Shown here one piece after another: positions 34,311 to 42,718 of a stretch of DNA of 64,000 nucleotides; positions within the stretch are counted from its first letter, which is position 1; the number at the start of each line of letters is the position of its first letter. The position numbers were made by a program, and so were the translations under genes. Under the pieces are notes generated by a model that worked only from the letters and a program-made list of their open reading frames with translations, did not search any database and had not been told where the DNA came from. The stretch is from Arthrobacter nitrophenolicus (GTDB lineage Bacteria > Actinomycetota > Actinomycetes > Actinomycetales > Micrococcaceae), in contig NZ_AOFD01000005.1 of assembly GCF_000332815.1 (NCBI RefSeq), forward strand, positions 62,001 through 126,000, read 5' to 3'.

Positions 34311-34627
34311 CCCTGGCTGCGGGGCTTGTGGTCCTTGGCGTCATTGCTGATGGCAATGTCCGGGTTGGCGTCCAGGAGCGCGTCCTCGGCGTTGGCGTCC
34401 TGGACTTCACTGGCCGAACGGAGCGGCTTGGCCTTGCCGGAGAACCGCCGCTGCAGGGCGGCGGCAGCCTCATCACGCTGCTTCTGGAAGAACAGGTAGC
34501 TGACGGCGAAGGCGATCAGGGCGGCACAGATCACGGACATCAGGGCACCCAGCTGCAGGAGCGTGAAGAGCACGAACAGCGGTGCGAAGAGGGCGAGTCG
34601 GATCAGGGAATATTTCAAAAAGGCCAC
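34307..34627 (-). CDS. DUF4229-family membrane protein
   Basis: The 106-residue protein opens VAFLKYSLIRLALFAPLFVLF and has two membrane helices separated by a short loop, then QKQRDEAAAALQRRFSG and an acidic tail. This matches the small DUF4229 family of actinobacteria, often found next to menA. The GTG at 34627 follows TAAACT by five bases and has no ribosome site. The stop overlaps that of menA on the other strand. Function is unknown. Confidence 0.82.
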   Translation of the reverse strand: MAFLKYSLIRLALFAPLFVLFTLLQLGALMSVICAALIAFAVSYLFFQKQRDEAAAALQRRFSGKAKPLRSASEVQDANAEDALLDANPDIAISNDAKDHKPRSQG

Positions 34628-34688
34628 ATTCAAGTTTAGCCGTCTCCCGCCCGGGCTCCCGCGGCCTGCGGGCGATAGACTTGGAGGC

Positions 34689-35078
34689 ATGCTCCTCCGT
34701 GTGGCTTTGGCCGTGGCAGTCCTCGTCATCTTCGTGTATGGCCTCGTGGACGTGATCCGCACGGATGGCCGGCTCACGCGTGGAATCTCCAAACCCGCAT
34801 GGATCGTGGTGATGATCGTCCTTCCCGTCCTGGGCGCCATCCTCTGGCTGCTCATCGGGCGTCCGCGCGGGTCTGCCCCGCAGCAGCAGAACTACCGCCA
34901 CCCCACCGCCCCGGACGATGATCCCGATTTCCTTCGCAACCTTGAGGTCCGCCGCCGCAACGAGGCCGAGGCTGCCCGGCTGAAGAAGCTCAAGGACGAG
35001 CTGGATGCCAAGGCGAAGGACGACGGCGGCAAGGACAAACACGAAACCGACGAACGCGATACCGACGGACGGAAGTAG
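34689..35078 (+). CDS. PLDc_N-domain small membrane protein
   Basis: The 130-residue protein has two N-terminal helices with GRLTRGISKPAWIVVMIVLPVLGAILWLLIGRPRG, the phospholipase D nuclease N-terminal (PLDc_N) pattern, followed by a charged coiled-coil-like tail (RNEAEAARLKKLKDELDAKAKD). No catalytic HKD motif is present, so it is not itself a nuclease or lipase. TAGACT lies seven bases before the ATG, suggesting a leaderless mRNA. It is divergent from the DUF4229 gene. Confidence 0.83.
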   Translation: MLLRVALAVAVLVIFVYGLVDVIRTDGRLTRGISKPAWIVVMIVLPVLGAILWLLIGRPRGSAPQQQNYRHPTAPDDDPDFLRNLEVRRRNEAEAARLKKLKDELDAKAKDDGGKDKHETDERDTDGRK

Positions 35079-35083
35079 GACCT

Positions 35084-35869
35084 ATGGCTCGCCAATCTGA
35101 CGGAGAAGAACGGCCCGGGATCAACACATCCGGGACCGCTTATCCGCCAGAAGGGCCAGCCACTCCACCGTCCGCTGCACCCGCCGGCCAGCCCCCGGCA
35201 CCGCCTCCCACTCCCCATGCGCCGCCGCCGCGGCCGGGGCTGTCCTATTCCGCGCCTGCTCCGATCGCCGTCATCCCGCCGGCCCCGGGCACCATCAGGC
35301 ATGGCCGCACGCTGTGGCTTGCCAGTTTCCTGGCGGGCCTCGCCGTCCTGGTGGGCTCGTTCCTCACCCGCGACGGGCACCTGGAACGGCTGCGCGGAGT
35401 GGTGGAGCAGATGGCGCCGGGCGGTGACGCCGAGGCCGTCACCACCGCTACCGGGATCGTTTTTTGGGGAAGCGGAGGAGCCCTGCTGCTGGCGATCCTC
35501 CTTGAGGCGGCCATGCTGGGCGTGGTGCTGGGCCGGCAGGGCTGGGCCAGGTGGGCCCTGATCCCGCTGCTCGCCGGCCACGCGCTGGTGATGATCGTGG
35601 CCGTCGCGTTCCTCGTTCCCGACGGCGACGGCGCCAGCTACGTGCTGCTCCTCTGGGGCGCCGAACTGCTCCTGGCACTGGCCGCTGGTGATGTTCTTCC
35701 TGCCCTCGGCGAACGCCTGGCTGAAGTCGAGCCGCGCCGGCTGACCGCCGGCCGCTCAGGCGGACGGCCGCCCGCTCAGGTGGACCGCTGCCCGCTCAGG
35801 CGGAGGGCCGGAGCCGCTGGCGCTGCAGGGCCGATGCTTCCGCCAGCACTCCTTCACAGCTGCGGATGA
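35084..35869 (+). CDS. Hypothetical membrane protein with proline-rich N-terminus
   Basis: The 261-residue protein has about 75 Pro/Ala/Gly-rich cytoplasmic residues and then four predicted helices (TLWLASFLAGLAVLVGSFL, GIVFWGSGGALLLAILLEAAM, WALIPLLAGHALVMIVAVAFL, YVLLLWGAELLLALAAG). It starts six bases after the preceding gene, so cotranscription is likely. Its last 25 codons run over three 20-bp repeats and overlap the convergent GTPase gene by 74 bases; the true C-terminus may be shorter. I do not recognise a family. Confidence 0.7.
   Translation: MARQSDGEERPGINTSGTAYPPEGPATPPSAAPAGQPPAPPPTPHAPPPRPGLSYSAPAPIAVIPPAPGTIRHGRTLWLASFLAGLAVLVGSFLTRDGHLERLRGVVEQMAPGGDAEAVTTATGIVFWGSGGALLLAILLEAAMLGVVLGRQGWARWALIPLLAGHALVMIVAVAFLVPDGDGASYVLLLWGAELLLALAAGDVLPALGERLAEVEPRRLTAGRSGGRPPAQVDRCPLRRRAGAAGAAGPMLPPALLHSCG
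35751..35810. repeat. Three 20-bp tandem repeats at a convergent gene overlap
   Basis: Units around CCGCTCAGGCGGA recur with GCTCAGG at 35754, 35774 and 35794. Since 20 is not a multiple of three, copy number changes the C-termini of both overlapping genes. Confidence 0.75.
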
Positions 35870-37295
35870 CAACCCTGCAGGCCTCCAGCGCGGCACGGTC
35901 CGTCAGCGGGTTCTCGGCCACCGAGCGCCACCGGAGCAGGAACCGGCGGGCCTCGTCCGCCAGGTCGTCCGGGCTGGCGTCCTCGCCCAGCCCCAGCCGG
36001 ACGTGTGGCGCGGCGCCCCACCCCCCGATCAGGCTTTCCGCCTCCGCTGCCAGTTCCGGGCGGAGGGGCACTCCCGTGGTCCGCAGCGTGGCAAGCAGCC
36101 GCAGTTCCCGGAATTCGTGGGCATTGGCCTGCAGGCGTTCCAGCGCTGCAGCCAGCTGTCCGGCGTCCGGGCGGGGTGAAGAGCGCAGCAGGGACTCCAC
36201 CCCCACCAGGGCGGTCCGGGCCTTCAACGCCTCCGCGCGCGCCTGGAACTGCCGGTTGAGCAGCTCCAGCAGCGGATCCAGGCCGCTGCGCCGGGCGAGT
36301 TCGTGGGCCAGCGGGGTGGGTTCGTCGAACCCGTTGCGGAGCAGGACCACTGCCAGCCGGATGCCGAACAGGCCGTACCTGGACAGCAGGGACGCCCGGG
36401 CCTCCGGTGTCAGGCCGTCCGGTCCGACGGACCTGGCGAACCTGTCGGCAGAGAGCAGCATCTTTTCGCGGTCGGCACGCTCCAGGCCGGCCAGCAGCTG
36501 CAGGGCGGCAAAGTCCTGCTGGCGCATGGTGCGGGCGCTCTGGGCAAGGAGGCCGGCCACCGGGACAACGCCCAGGGCCAGCTTCCGCAGGTTGTGGTCC
36601 CGCCGGTAGCGCTCGGCGATTTCCCCGGCCGAGAGCAGCGAATCGATGCGCCCTGCGCCTACTTCATCCGCGCGGGACAGGACCGCGAGCGCATTGACGG
36701 TGCCGGAGCGGCCTGCCTCGGTGTCGCGGAAGGATTCGAGGAACCGGAGGTCGGAGGCGTGCATGTGGCGCATCAGGTAGATGATGGCGTCCGCTTCCGA
36801 CGGCGTGTCCCCCGGGGTCAGGAAGCTCGTGGACCGGGCAGACACGTCCTCGGAAAGGGAGGCGATGCCCGGAGTGTCGATCAGGGTCATGCTCCGCAGC
36901 GTGGGCGACGGCCACTCCACGTCCAGCCGTTCCACATCCTTAGCCTGCACGTCTCCGAGGACGAACACCAGGCGGCCGTCCACGCGCTTGAGCGGCAGGA
37001 TGCGGGGTTCCCCATCCCGGGGGTGGAGGGTGATGCGGGGCGTGTGGCCGTACCGGTACCACGTGACGATCCGGGTGCACTCGCCCGTGTCCGTGGGCGC
37101 GATTTCCTCGCCGATGATGGCGTTCAGGAGCGTGGACTTGCCCGCCTTCACCATGCCGGCGATGGCTATGCGCAGGGGCTCCGCCAGCCTGCGGGCGTAG
37201 TTGTGCAGCGCCCCGGCCGCCACCGGGTCATCATCGTAGACTTTCAGGGCCTCCTGGACCAGGCCGGCAGCTCCGTCGATGGTTGAACCGGTCAT
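35796..37295 (-). CDS. Dynamin-like GTPase, IniC-like
   Basis: The 499-residue protein has the G1 loop GMVKAGKSTLLNAIIG, a G2-type Thr (TDTGECTRIVTWYRYG), G3 DTPGIAS and a variant G4 SRADEV. The rest is helical (about 270-495) with no membrane helix. Size and order match IniC of the mycobacterial IniB-IniA-IniC cell-envelope stress locus. The ATG overlaps the stop of the IniA-like gene by four bases, so the two GTPases are made together and may form a hetero-oligomer, as in paired bacterial dynamins. Membrane remodelling is the family role; it is inferred for this protein. Confidence 0.85.
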   Translation of the reverse strand: MTGSTIDGAAGLVQEALKVYDDDPVAAGALHNYARRLAEPLRIAIAGMVKAGKSTLLNAIIGEEIAPTDTGECTRIVTWYRYGHTPRITLHPRDGEPRILPLKRVDGRLVFVLGDVQAKDVERLDVEWPSPTLRSMTLIDTPGIASLSEDVSARSTSFLTPGDTPSEADAIIYLMRHMHASDLRFLESFRDTEAGRSGTVNALAVLSRADEVGAGRIDSLLSAGEIAERYRRDHNLRKLALGVVPVAGLLAQSARTMRQQDFAALQLLAGLERADREKMLLSADRFARSVGPDGLTPEARASLLSRYGLFGIRLAVVLLRNGFDEPTPLAHELARRSGLDPLLELLNRQFQARAEALKARTALVGVESLLRSSPRPDAGQLAAALERLQANAHEFRELRLLATLRTTGVPLRPELAAEAESLIGGWGAAPHVRLGLGEDASPDDLADEARRFLLRWRSVAENPLTDRAALEACRVVIRSCEGVLAEASALQRQRLRPSA

Positions 37296-39177
37296 ACTGC
37301 GCCAACAGACGTGAGTTTCTGGACTCCTGCCACTTCGGCGGCCACCACCTCGGCCGCCCGGTGGAGGGCATCCACCTTCTTGAGTTCGGCCTTGATGTCC
37401 TGATGCGGACGTCCTTCTCCAGCGCGTAGGTGGTGGCAGCCTTCTGCGCCGCGCTCACGGAATCGGTCAGGGAGCGGTGGTGTTCTTCGGCGATCTCGGT
37501 GAAGTGGTCGCGGATGGACCGCTGCACCAGCCGAAGCCGGTCCTTGAGCTGCTTGCCCACCTGGAAGGTGACGTCGTCGATCTGCCGCCTGACCAGCGCC
37601 TTCGCTTCGCCCTGCCGTCGCTTGAGCCGCGCTTCCTTGTCCTCCCGGTACGCTTTGCGGCCCAGCAGCAGGCCGGCGCCAACGGAGAGCGGATTGATCA
37701 GGGCCATCCCGAAGATGCCGGTCAGGAGGCCGAACATCAGCACGCCGCCGTAGGAGCCGCGCATGCCGATCAGCACTTTTTGCATCGGGTTGATGCGGCC
37801 GTCCTCCATGTCCGGCATCGCGTCCACGGGATCCAGGGCATCGCCTGAGTCGGACACACGCATGACCGGCAGCGACACTTCCTCGGCGGCGAAGTGCTCG
37901 GCAACCTGTGCTGCCAGCCACTGGGCCCGCTCGCTGGTCCAGACAAAGGTGTCTGAAATGGCGGCGGCGGCGCATTCCTCCAGCCACCTGGAAAACTCGT
38001 TCCAGCTCGGCCCCGGGTCCCCCTGGTCGATGGCAGCCTCTGCTTCCCGCTGGATGCGGCGGAGCCGGTCCCTCAGGTCGTATTCCATGTCCGCGATGAG
38101 GTCGCTGATGCCGTCATTGAGGGTGATCTGCCAGCGCGCCGAGCGTTTGCGGAGTTCGTCCGCCTCGGTCCTGGCCAGTTCCAGTTCGGCGATCATCCGG
38201 GGCGTGCCCTCGGGGTTTTCGAGTGCTTCAAGCTCCGACTGCAGTGAGAGCCGCAGGTTTTCCGTCACGGAGAGCAGGTCCTGGCTGACGGAACGGCGCT
38301 GCAGGCGCTGGGCCTTGCCCACAATCTCGTTCCGGAGGTGCGTGATGAGGACGGGAAAGCCGGATTCGGTGTTCAGCTCGCTGTCCTGCAGCCGCGCGGC
38401 CTCCAGCCGCAGGTCCGAGGACACTGGAAACAACGGGATATCCGGGGCCACCCTGGCCAGATGGGCCCGGTCCGTTTCCTCCACCCGCCGCCAGTCCGGG
38501 TAGAGATCCGTCTTGGACAGGACACCCACAACGCTGGGGGTGATCCGCATCGCCTGGCGGAGGAAGCGCAGCTCAGGTTCGGTGTACTCCTGGGACGCAT
38601 CGGACACCAGGAGCATGGCATCGGCGGTGGGCAATGCGGTCAGGGTTGTGAGGGTGTGGGAAGAGCCCATCCCGCCGACGCCTGGAGAGTCAATGACGGT
38701 GAGTCCGCCGGTCAGGATCTTGCGGGGCAGGCAGACCTCCGCGGCCACGAGCTTCTTGCTGTTTCCCGGGTTGCCCTGCTCGGAGACATACGCCGGCAGG
38801 TCTGCGAGCGGGATCGGCTGCCGTTCCATGCTGGCCTCGTCAGCACCGTCGTTGTCGGCCTTGGGTACCAGGATGGAGGCCGATGCAGGGTCGCCGTACC
38901 GGACCACGGTGGGGACGGAGGTGGCAATATCATCGTCCACGGGACAAGCGGGGGCATTGACCAGTGCATTGATGAGTTTGCTCTTGCCCTGCTTGAACTC
39001 GCCCACAACGATGACGCGGATGCTCGGGTCCTTGAGCCTGCCCAGGGTCTGGTCCAGGCGCTTCCGGAGGTCCGCCCGGTCACCGGTGCCGACCAGTTGG
39101 AGGCCGTGCTCCACCAGTTTAATGAGCTGCGCCGCCGTCGCCGGGGTAGTGGGTTTTGCCGGTCCTGCTTCTGCCAC
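37292..39177 (-). CDS. Dynamin-like GTPase, IniA-like, frame broken as sequenced
   Basis: G1 is GEFKQGKSKLINALVN, G3 DSPGVGG and G4 LSKTDL, followed by a long helical stalk and a hydrophobic paddle-like region (GGVLMFGLLTGIFGMALINPLSVGAGLLLG) near residue 480. This is the plan of IniA, a bacterial dynamin that bends and cuts membranes. The frame breaks after KDVR; one base added at 37405 restores HQDIKAELKKVDALHRAAE and a stop at 37292, for 628 residues. AAAGGA precedes the GTG at 39177. It follows the IniB-like gene after a 118-base spacer with a perfect hairpin. Confidence 0.87.
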
Positions 39178-39230
39178 AGCGTGTCCTTTTCCTCGAGCCC
39201 CGATTTGGAATGTGGGATGGGGTGGGAAGA

Positions 39231-39263
39231 GCCCGGCAGGTGTTCTGGGTTCACCTGCCGGGC
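39231..39263 (-). terminator. Hairpin between the IniB-like and IniA-like genes
   Basis: GCCCGGCAGGTG pairs perfectly with CACCTGCCGGGC over a 9-base loop. No T tract follows, so it may reduce rather than stop transcription into the GTPase genes, letting the IniB-like protein be made in excess. Confidence 0.55.
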
Positions 39264-39295
39264 TGCATCCCGCGTTTTTGCTACAGCGTTGCCTC

Positions 39296-40483
39296 CTAGA
39301 GCGTTACGTCGTCTCCTGCCACGTTCACGTCCTCGACGTCGATGTCAGTGTCGATCTCGGTGGTGTTGGTGGTCTCCTCCGAGTAGCTGAGTTCGTTGTC
39401 GGCGACAATGATGTTGTCCTCAAGGACCGCAGTCTGCGAGTTGTCCTGGAAGGAGTCCTCGACCTCGACGTCAACATCGGTGGAGTTGTCCTGGAACGAG
39501 TCCTCGATATCCACCTCGGTGGTGTTGGTTTCCGTGGTGGAGTTGTCGTTGAAGGAATCCTCCAGCTCCACGTCGATGTCGGTGTTGGTGGAGTGGTCCT
39601 CGTTGAAGGAGTCCTCGACCTCTACGCTCTCGTCGTTGAAGGAATCGTCGATGTCAACCGAGTTGTCCGTGGAGTTGTCGGAATTATCGGAGTTGTCGTT
39701 GTACGAGTCCTCCGTCGAGTCGTTGTAGGAGTCGTTCGTGGAGTGGTCGGAGTTGTCCGAGTTGTCGTTGAACGAGTCGTCAACATCGACGTCCAGGTCG
39801 GTGTTGAAGGAGTCGTCGATGTCCGTCTCCTCGTTGCCGATGTTGACGTCGCCGCCGGCGTGGATCGAGTTGTCCGTGGAGTTGTCGGTCGAGTTGTCCG
39901 TGTTGTAGGAATCCTCGATGTTGTTCGAATCCTTCACGTAGGCGTCGTCGCCGGCAGCAACGGCGCGGTCGCCGGAGGCGATGACGGAATCGTTGTCGAA
40001 CCACTGCTTGACGTCGCCGTCGGCCCAGATGTTCTGGTTGACGGACTGGTCAACAATGTTGTCCCGGTCATCCACGGTTGAGGTGTACGAGTAGTTGTTC
40101 ACCACGTGGTGCAGCTGCTGGACAGCGTGTGCGTGGTCGTCGCCGCCGTGGTTGCCGCCGCCACCGTGCCCGCCGCCGTGTCCACCGCCACCGCCGTGTC
40201 CACCGCCACCGTGGTTGCCGCCGCCGCCGTGGTTGCCGCCGTCGTTGTGGCCGGTCCAGGAGGTGTTTCCGCCGGTGTTGTAATCGCGGTCGAACCGGGA
40301 GTTGACCGTAATGGGTGCGTAGTCCAGGACCACCGGCATCGCGGCGTCAACATCTGCCGAGCAAACATGGCCCAGGCCATGGTCTTCCAGGACCTTCTCC
40401 GGATCATCCAGGAAGTCCTGCGCGGCCTGGCGGTCGCCGAAGAGGTGCATCAGGAACTGTACGAGGTCGTTTGCGAGTGTCAT
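39296..40483 (-). CDS. IniB N-terminal-domain protein with His/Gly and Asp/Asn/Ser-rich repeats
   Basis: The 395-residue protein starts with an IniB-type domain (about 1-60: LVQFLMHLFGDRQAAQDFLDDPEKVLEDHGL, then ADVDAAMPVVLDY). Residues about 78-120 are Gly/His-rich (NHGGGGNHGGGG type), and from about 185 to 375 the chain is a very acidic run of DNSTDNS, DDSFND and VEDSFND units. No signal peptide or membrane helix is present. Such a chain may be disordered or form a repetitive beta structure; the His cluster could bind metal. AGGGGA lies before the ATG at 40483. It precedes the two dynamin-like genes as iniB precedes iniA and iniC. Confidence 0.85.
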   Translation of the reverse strand: MTLANDLVQFLMHLFGDRQAAQDFLDDPEKVLEDHGLGHVCSADVDAAMPVVLDYAPITVNSRFDRDYNTGGNTSWTGHNDGGNHGGGGNHGGGGHGGGGGHGGGHGGGGNHGGDDHAHAVQQLHHVVNNYSYTSTVDDRDNIVDQSVNQNIWADGDVKQWFDNDSVIASGDRAVAAGDDAYVKDSNNIEDSYNTDNSTDNSTDNSIHAGGDVNIGNEETDIDDSFNTDLDVDVDDSFNDNSDNSDHSTNDSYNDSTEDSYNDNSDNSDNSTDNSVDIDDSFNDESVEVEDSFNEDHSTNTDIDVELEDSFNDNSTTETNTTEVDIEDSFQDNSTDVDVEVEDSFQDNSQTAVLEDNIIVADNELSYSEETTNTTEIDTDIDVEDVNVAGDDVTL

Positions 40484-40647
40484 TTGATGGTCCCCTGGTT
40501 TCTCTGAGTTGAGGTTCGCCTGGCGTCGTTGCCGGGCTTGGATCAAACGTAGGGTCCGGGTACAGGACCGGGCATCCGGCTGTTTCCCCCTCCCGGCGGT
40601 CCCCCGGCTGGGGAACCGCCGCCGCCCCCGTTAGGGGCATTAGGGGC

Positions 40648-42717
40648 TTACTCCAGAGGGGGATTCTCCGAGTTCAGGGCAACGCGCAGCCGGGCCAGCA
40701 GGTCTGACCGGTTCTCCGCTCCCAGGCGCCGGCGCATGCGGGCAATATGGTGTTCGGCCGTGCGCGGGGAGATGTAGATCGCTTCACCGATCTCCCGGTA
40801 GGTCTTGCCCTCGAGCACCAGCCGCGCCACTTCCTTTTCCCGCTCGCTGAGCCCCGTTCCGTCCGGATGCATGCCGTTGCCCGTCTCGGCAGTACCGGTA
40901 CCGGAGTCGACCGAACCGGGAGCGCCGCCGCCGTTGGAACTGCCCTGCGGGTGAAGGTCGCGGGCGCAGGACAGCAGCCGCACCATGTCCCTGCGGTCGT
41001 CCGCCTTCGCGGCGGCGTGCCCGGCCAGCCGGGCACCTTCCCAGGGCATTCCCACCCTGCCCAGGCTCCGGGCCGCCGCCTCGACCTCGGCGGGACTGAA
41101 CCTGTTGGCCAGCACGGACACCCAGGCCTTGCCAGCGGTGGCCAGCACTGCCGCCAGATGGCTGTGGTTCGCCGCCCGGGCCAATGCTGCCGCGTGGGGG
41201 GCCAGGTCCGATGGGCTCTCACTGAGCATGGCCGCCTGGACGGCGGCCCAGTGGAACGGCACTGCCCACAGGGGCGGATCCCCCAGGCGGCCGAGCAGCC
41301 GGTTCGCCTCGTCGAAATAATGCACCACCCGGCGGGTTTCCCGGATCCGGGCAGCGGCGATCATCAGTTCGCCCCACGGCAGCAGGCTGTAAAGATCCAC
41401 GGATGTGTGCAGCATTGCCTCGCGGGCCCGTTCCCAGGCCTTGAGGAGTTCGGGAACGTCGCCGTTGCGGCGTGCGAGGCCAACTTCCAGTGCCGAACAC
41501 AGGAATTCGTCCCGCGGCACCAGCGGCCAGTGGTTCGTTTTGGAGGCCTCGTTGATGGCGAGCCGGGCGTCCTCGAGTTTGTCCTGCATCATCGCCGACC
41601 AGGCCTGCAACAGGAAGAGCCGGGGTTTTGCCGCGTTGCCGCCCTGGCCCGCCGCAGCCGCGGAGCGGCAGACGGTTTCGGCGAGGTGCGGCTCGCCGCT
41701 GTGCATGGCCACCAGCGCGGCCAGCGCGGCGGGTGTCTCCGGCATGGGAAGCGCCGCGCCGGCAGCGTTGAGCATGTCCGAGGCATGGATCAGGAGGGGA
41801 AGTCCCCGGTGCGGATCAGCCGCCAGGGACTCCAGGAGGCCCTTGCCGGTCTGGGCGAGCGTGGTTGCCAGGAGCGTGGGCGAGGCCGGCGGCGCGTCCG
41901 CACGGAACAATGCCTCGGCACCGGCACGGTTGCCGCAGCCGAGCAGTGCGACGGCGGCGAGGGGCGCCGATTGCCCCACCCGGGAGGCTCCCAGCCAGCT
42001 GTAGATATCTGCGCCGCGGGCCAGCATCCCGCGCTGCGCCCAGACAGCGGCGGCGACATCGGCCCCACGTCGCACGTCCGGCGGGTCCTCCTCGACCAGG
42101 AGGGTGTCGATAATCCGGGTGGCGGTGTCCAGGTCGCCGTCGCCCGCTGCGGCCTGGGCTCGCCTGGCCGCAGTGGCAATCTCGTCGGCCCCTGCCAGCA
42201 GCGCTTCACCGTACAGCTGGTATGCCAGTCCTGGATCGTGGTCCAAGGCCTTGTTGGCGGCGTGCTCCAACTCCAGTGCCACCCGGGTATCGGCAAGGCC
42301 GCCCCGGGCCAGTTCCCGCGCCACGTCACCCAGCGGCTGCCCGGCAGCGGCGTAGGCGGAGACCAGTTCGCGCTGAAGCGCGTGGACTTTCGCGGTGGGA
42401 GCGACCGTCAGCAACGCGTGCTGCGCCGGTCCCACAACAGTGCCATCGGCTGTGAGCAGGCCTGCGGACTCGGCCCGTTGCACCAGGACGTCCAGGCTGT
42501 CCACCTCGCCGCCGTCGATCCTGCGCTGCAGGGCGACCGGCAGCGGCCCCGGCAGGGTGAAGCCAACAGACAACGCCAGCAGCAGCTCCCGCACGGCCGC
42601 GGTCTCGCCCTTGAGCTGCCTGGCCATTTGTTCCGCGGCGTGGGCCGGCTGTCCCTGGTGGTTCGGCTCCGCAGGAAGGTATGCCGGTTCTTCGACTCCA
42701 GTGTGTTCGCCCATCAT
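40648..42717 (-). CDS. LuxR-family transcriptional regulator with large helical sensor region
   Basis: The 689-residue protein is mostly TPR-like helical repeat (about 60-590) and ends with a LuxR/GerE HTH, GLSEREKEVARLVLEGKTYREIGEAIYISPRTAEHHIARM. There is no Walker A motif, so it is not a classical ATP-binding LAL regulator. The MMGEH start at 42717 lies one base after the Hsp70-like stop, so the two are translated together. The next gene downstream encodes the IniB-like protein, so this regulator is the natural candidate to control the IniB/GTPase genes. The signal is unknown. Confidence 0.85.
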   Translation of the reverse strand: MMGEHTGVEEPAYLPAEPNHQGQPAHAAEQMARQLKGETAAVRELLLALSVGFTLPGPLPVALQRRIDGGEVDSLDVLVQRAESAGLLTADGTVVGPAQHALLTVAPTAKVHALQRELVSAYAAAGQPLGDVARELARGGLADTRVALELEHAANKALDHDPGLAYQLYGEALLAGADEIATAARRAQAAAGDGDLDTATRIIDTLLVEEDPPDVRRGADVAAAVWAQRGMLARGADIYSWLGASRVGQSAPLAAVALLGCGNRAGAEALFRADAPPASPTLLATTLAQTGKGLLESLAADPHRGLPLLIHASDMLNAAGAALPMPETPAALAALVAMHSGEPHLAETVCRSAAAAGQGGNAAKPRLFLLQAWSAMMQDKLEDARLAINEASKTNHWPLVPRDEFLCSALEVGLARRNGDVPELLKAWERAREAMLHTSVDLYSLLPWGELMIAAARIRETRRVVHYFDEANRLLGRLGDPPLWAVPFHWAAVQAAMLSESPSDLAPHAAALARAANHSHLAAVLATAGKAWVSVLANRFSPAEVEAAARSLGRVGMPWEGARLAGHAAAKADDRRDMVRLLSCARDLHPQGSSNGGGAPGSVDSGTGTAETGNGMHPDGTGLSEREKEVARLVLEGKTYREIGEAIYISPRTAEHHIARMRRRLGAENRSDLLARLRVALNSENPPLE

Positions 42718-42718
42718 G

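Noticed and set aside
40078..40305. Arg-rich plus-strand frame in the Gly/His repeat region
   Set aside because: It is a composition artefact of the His/Gly codons of the IniB-domain gene on the opposite strand.
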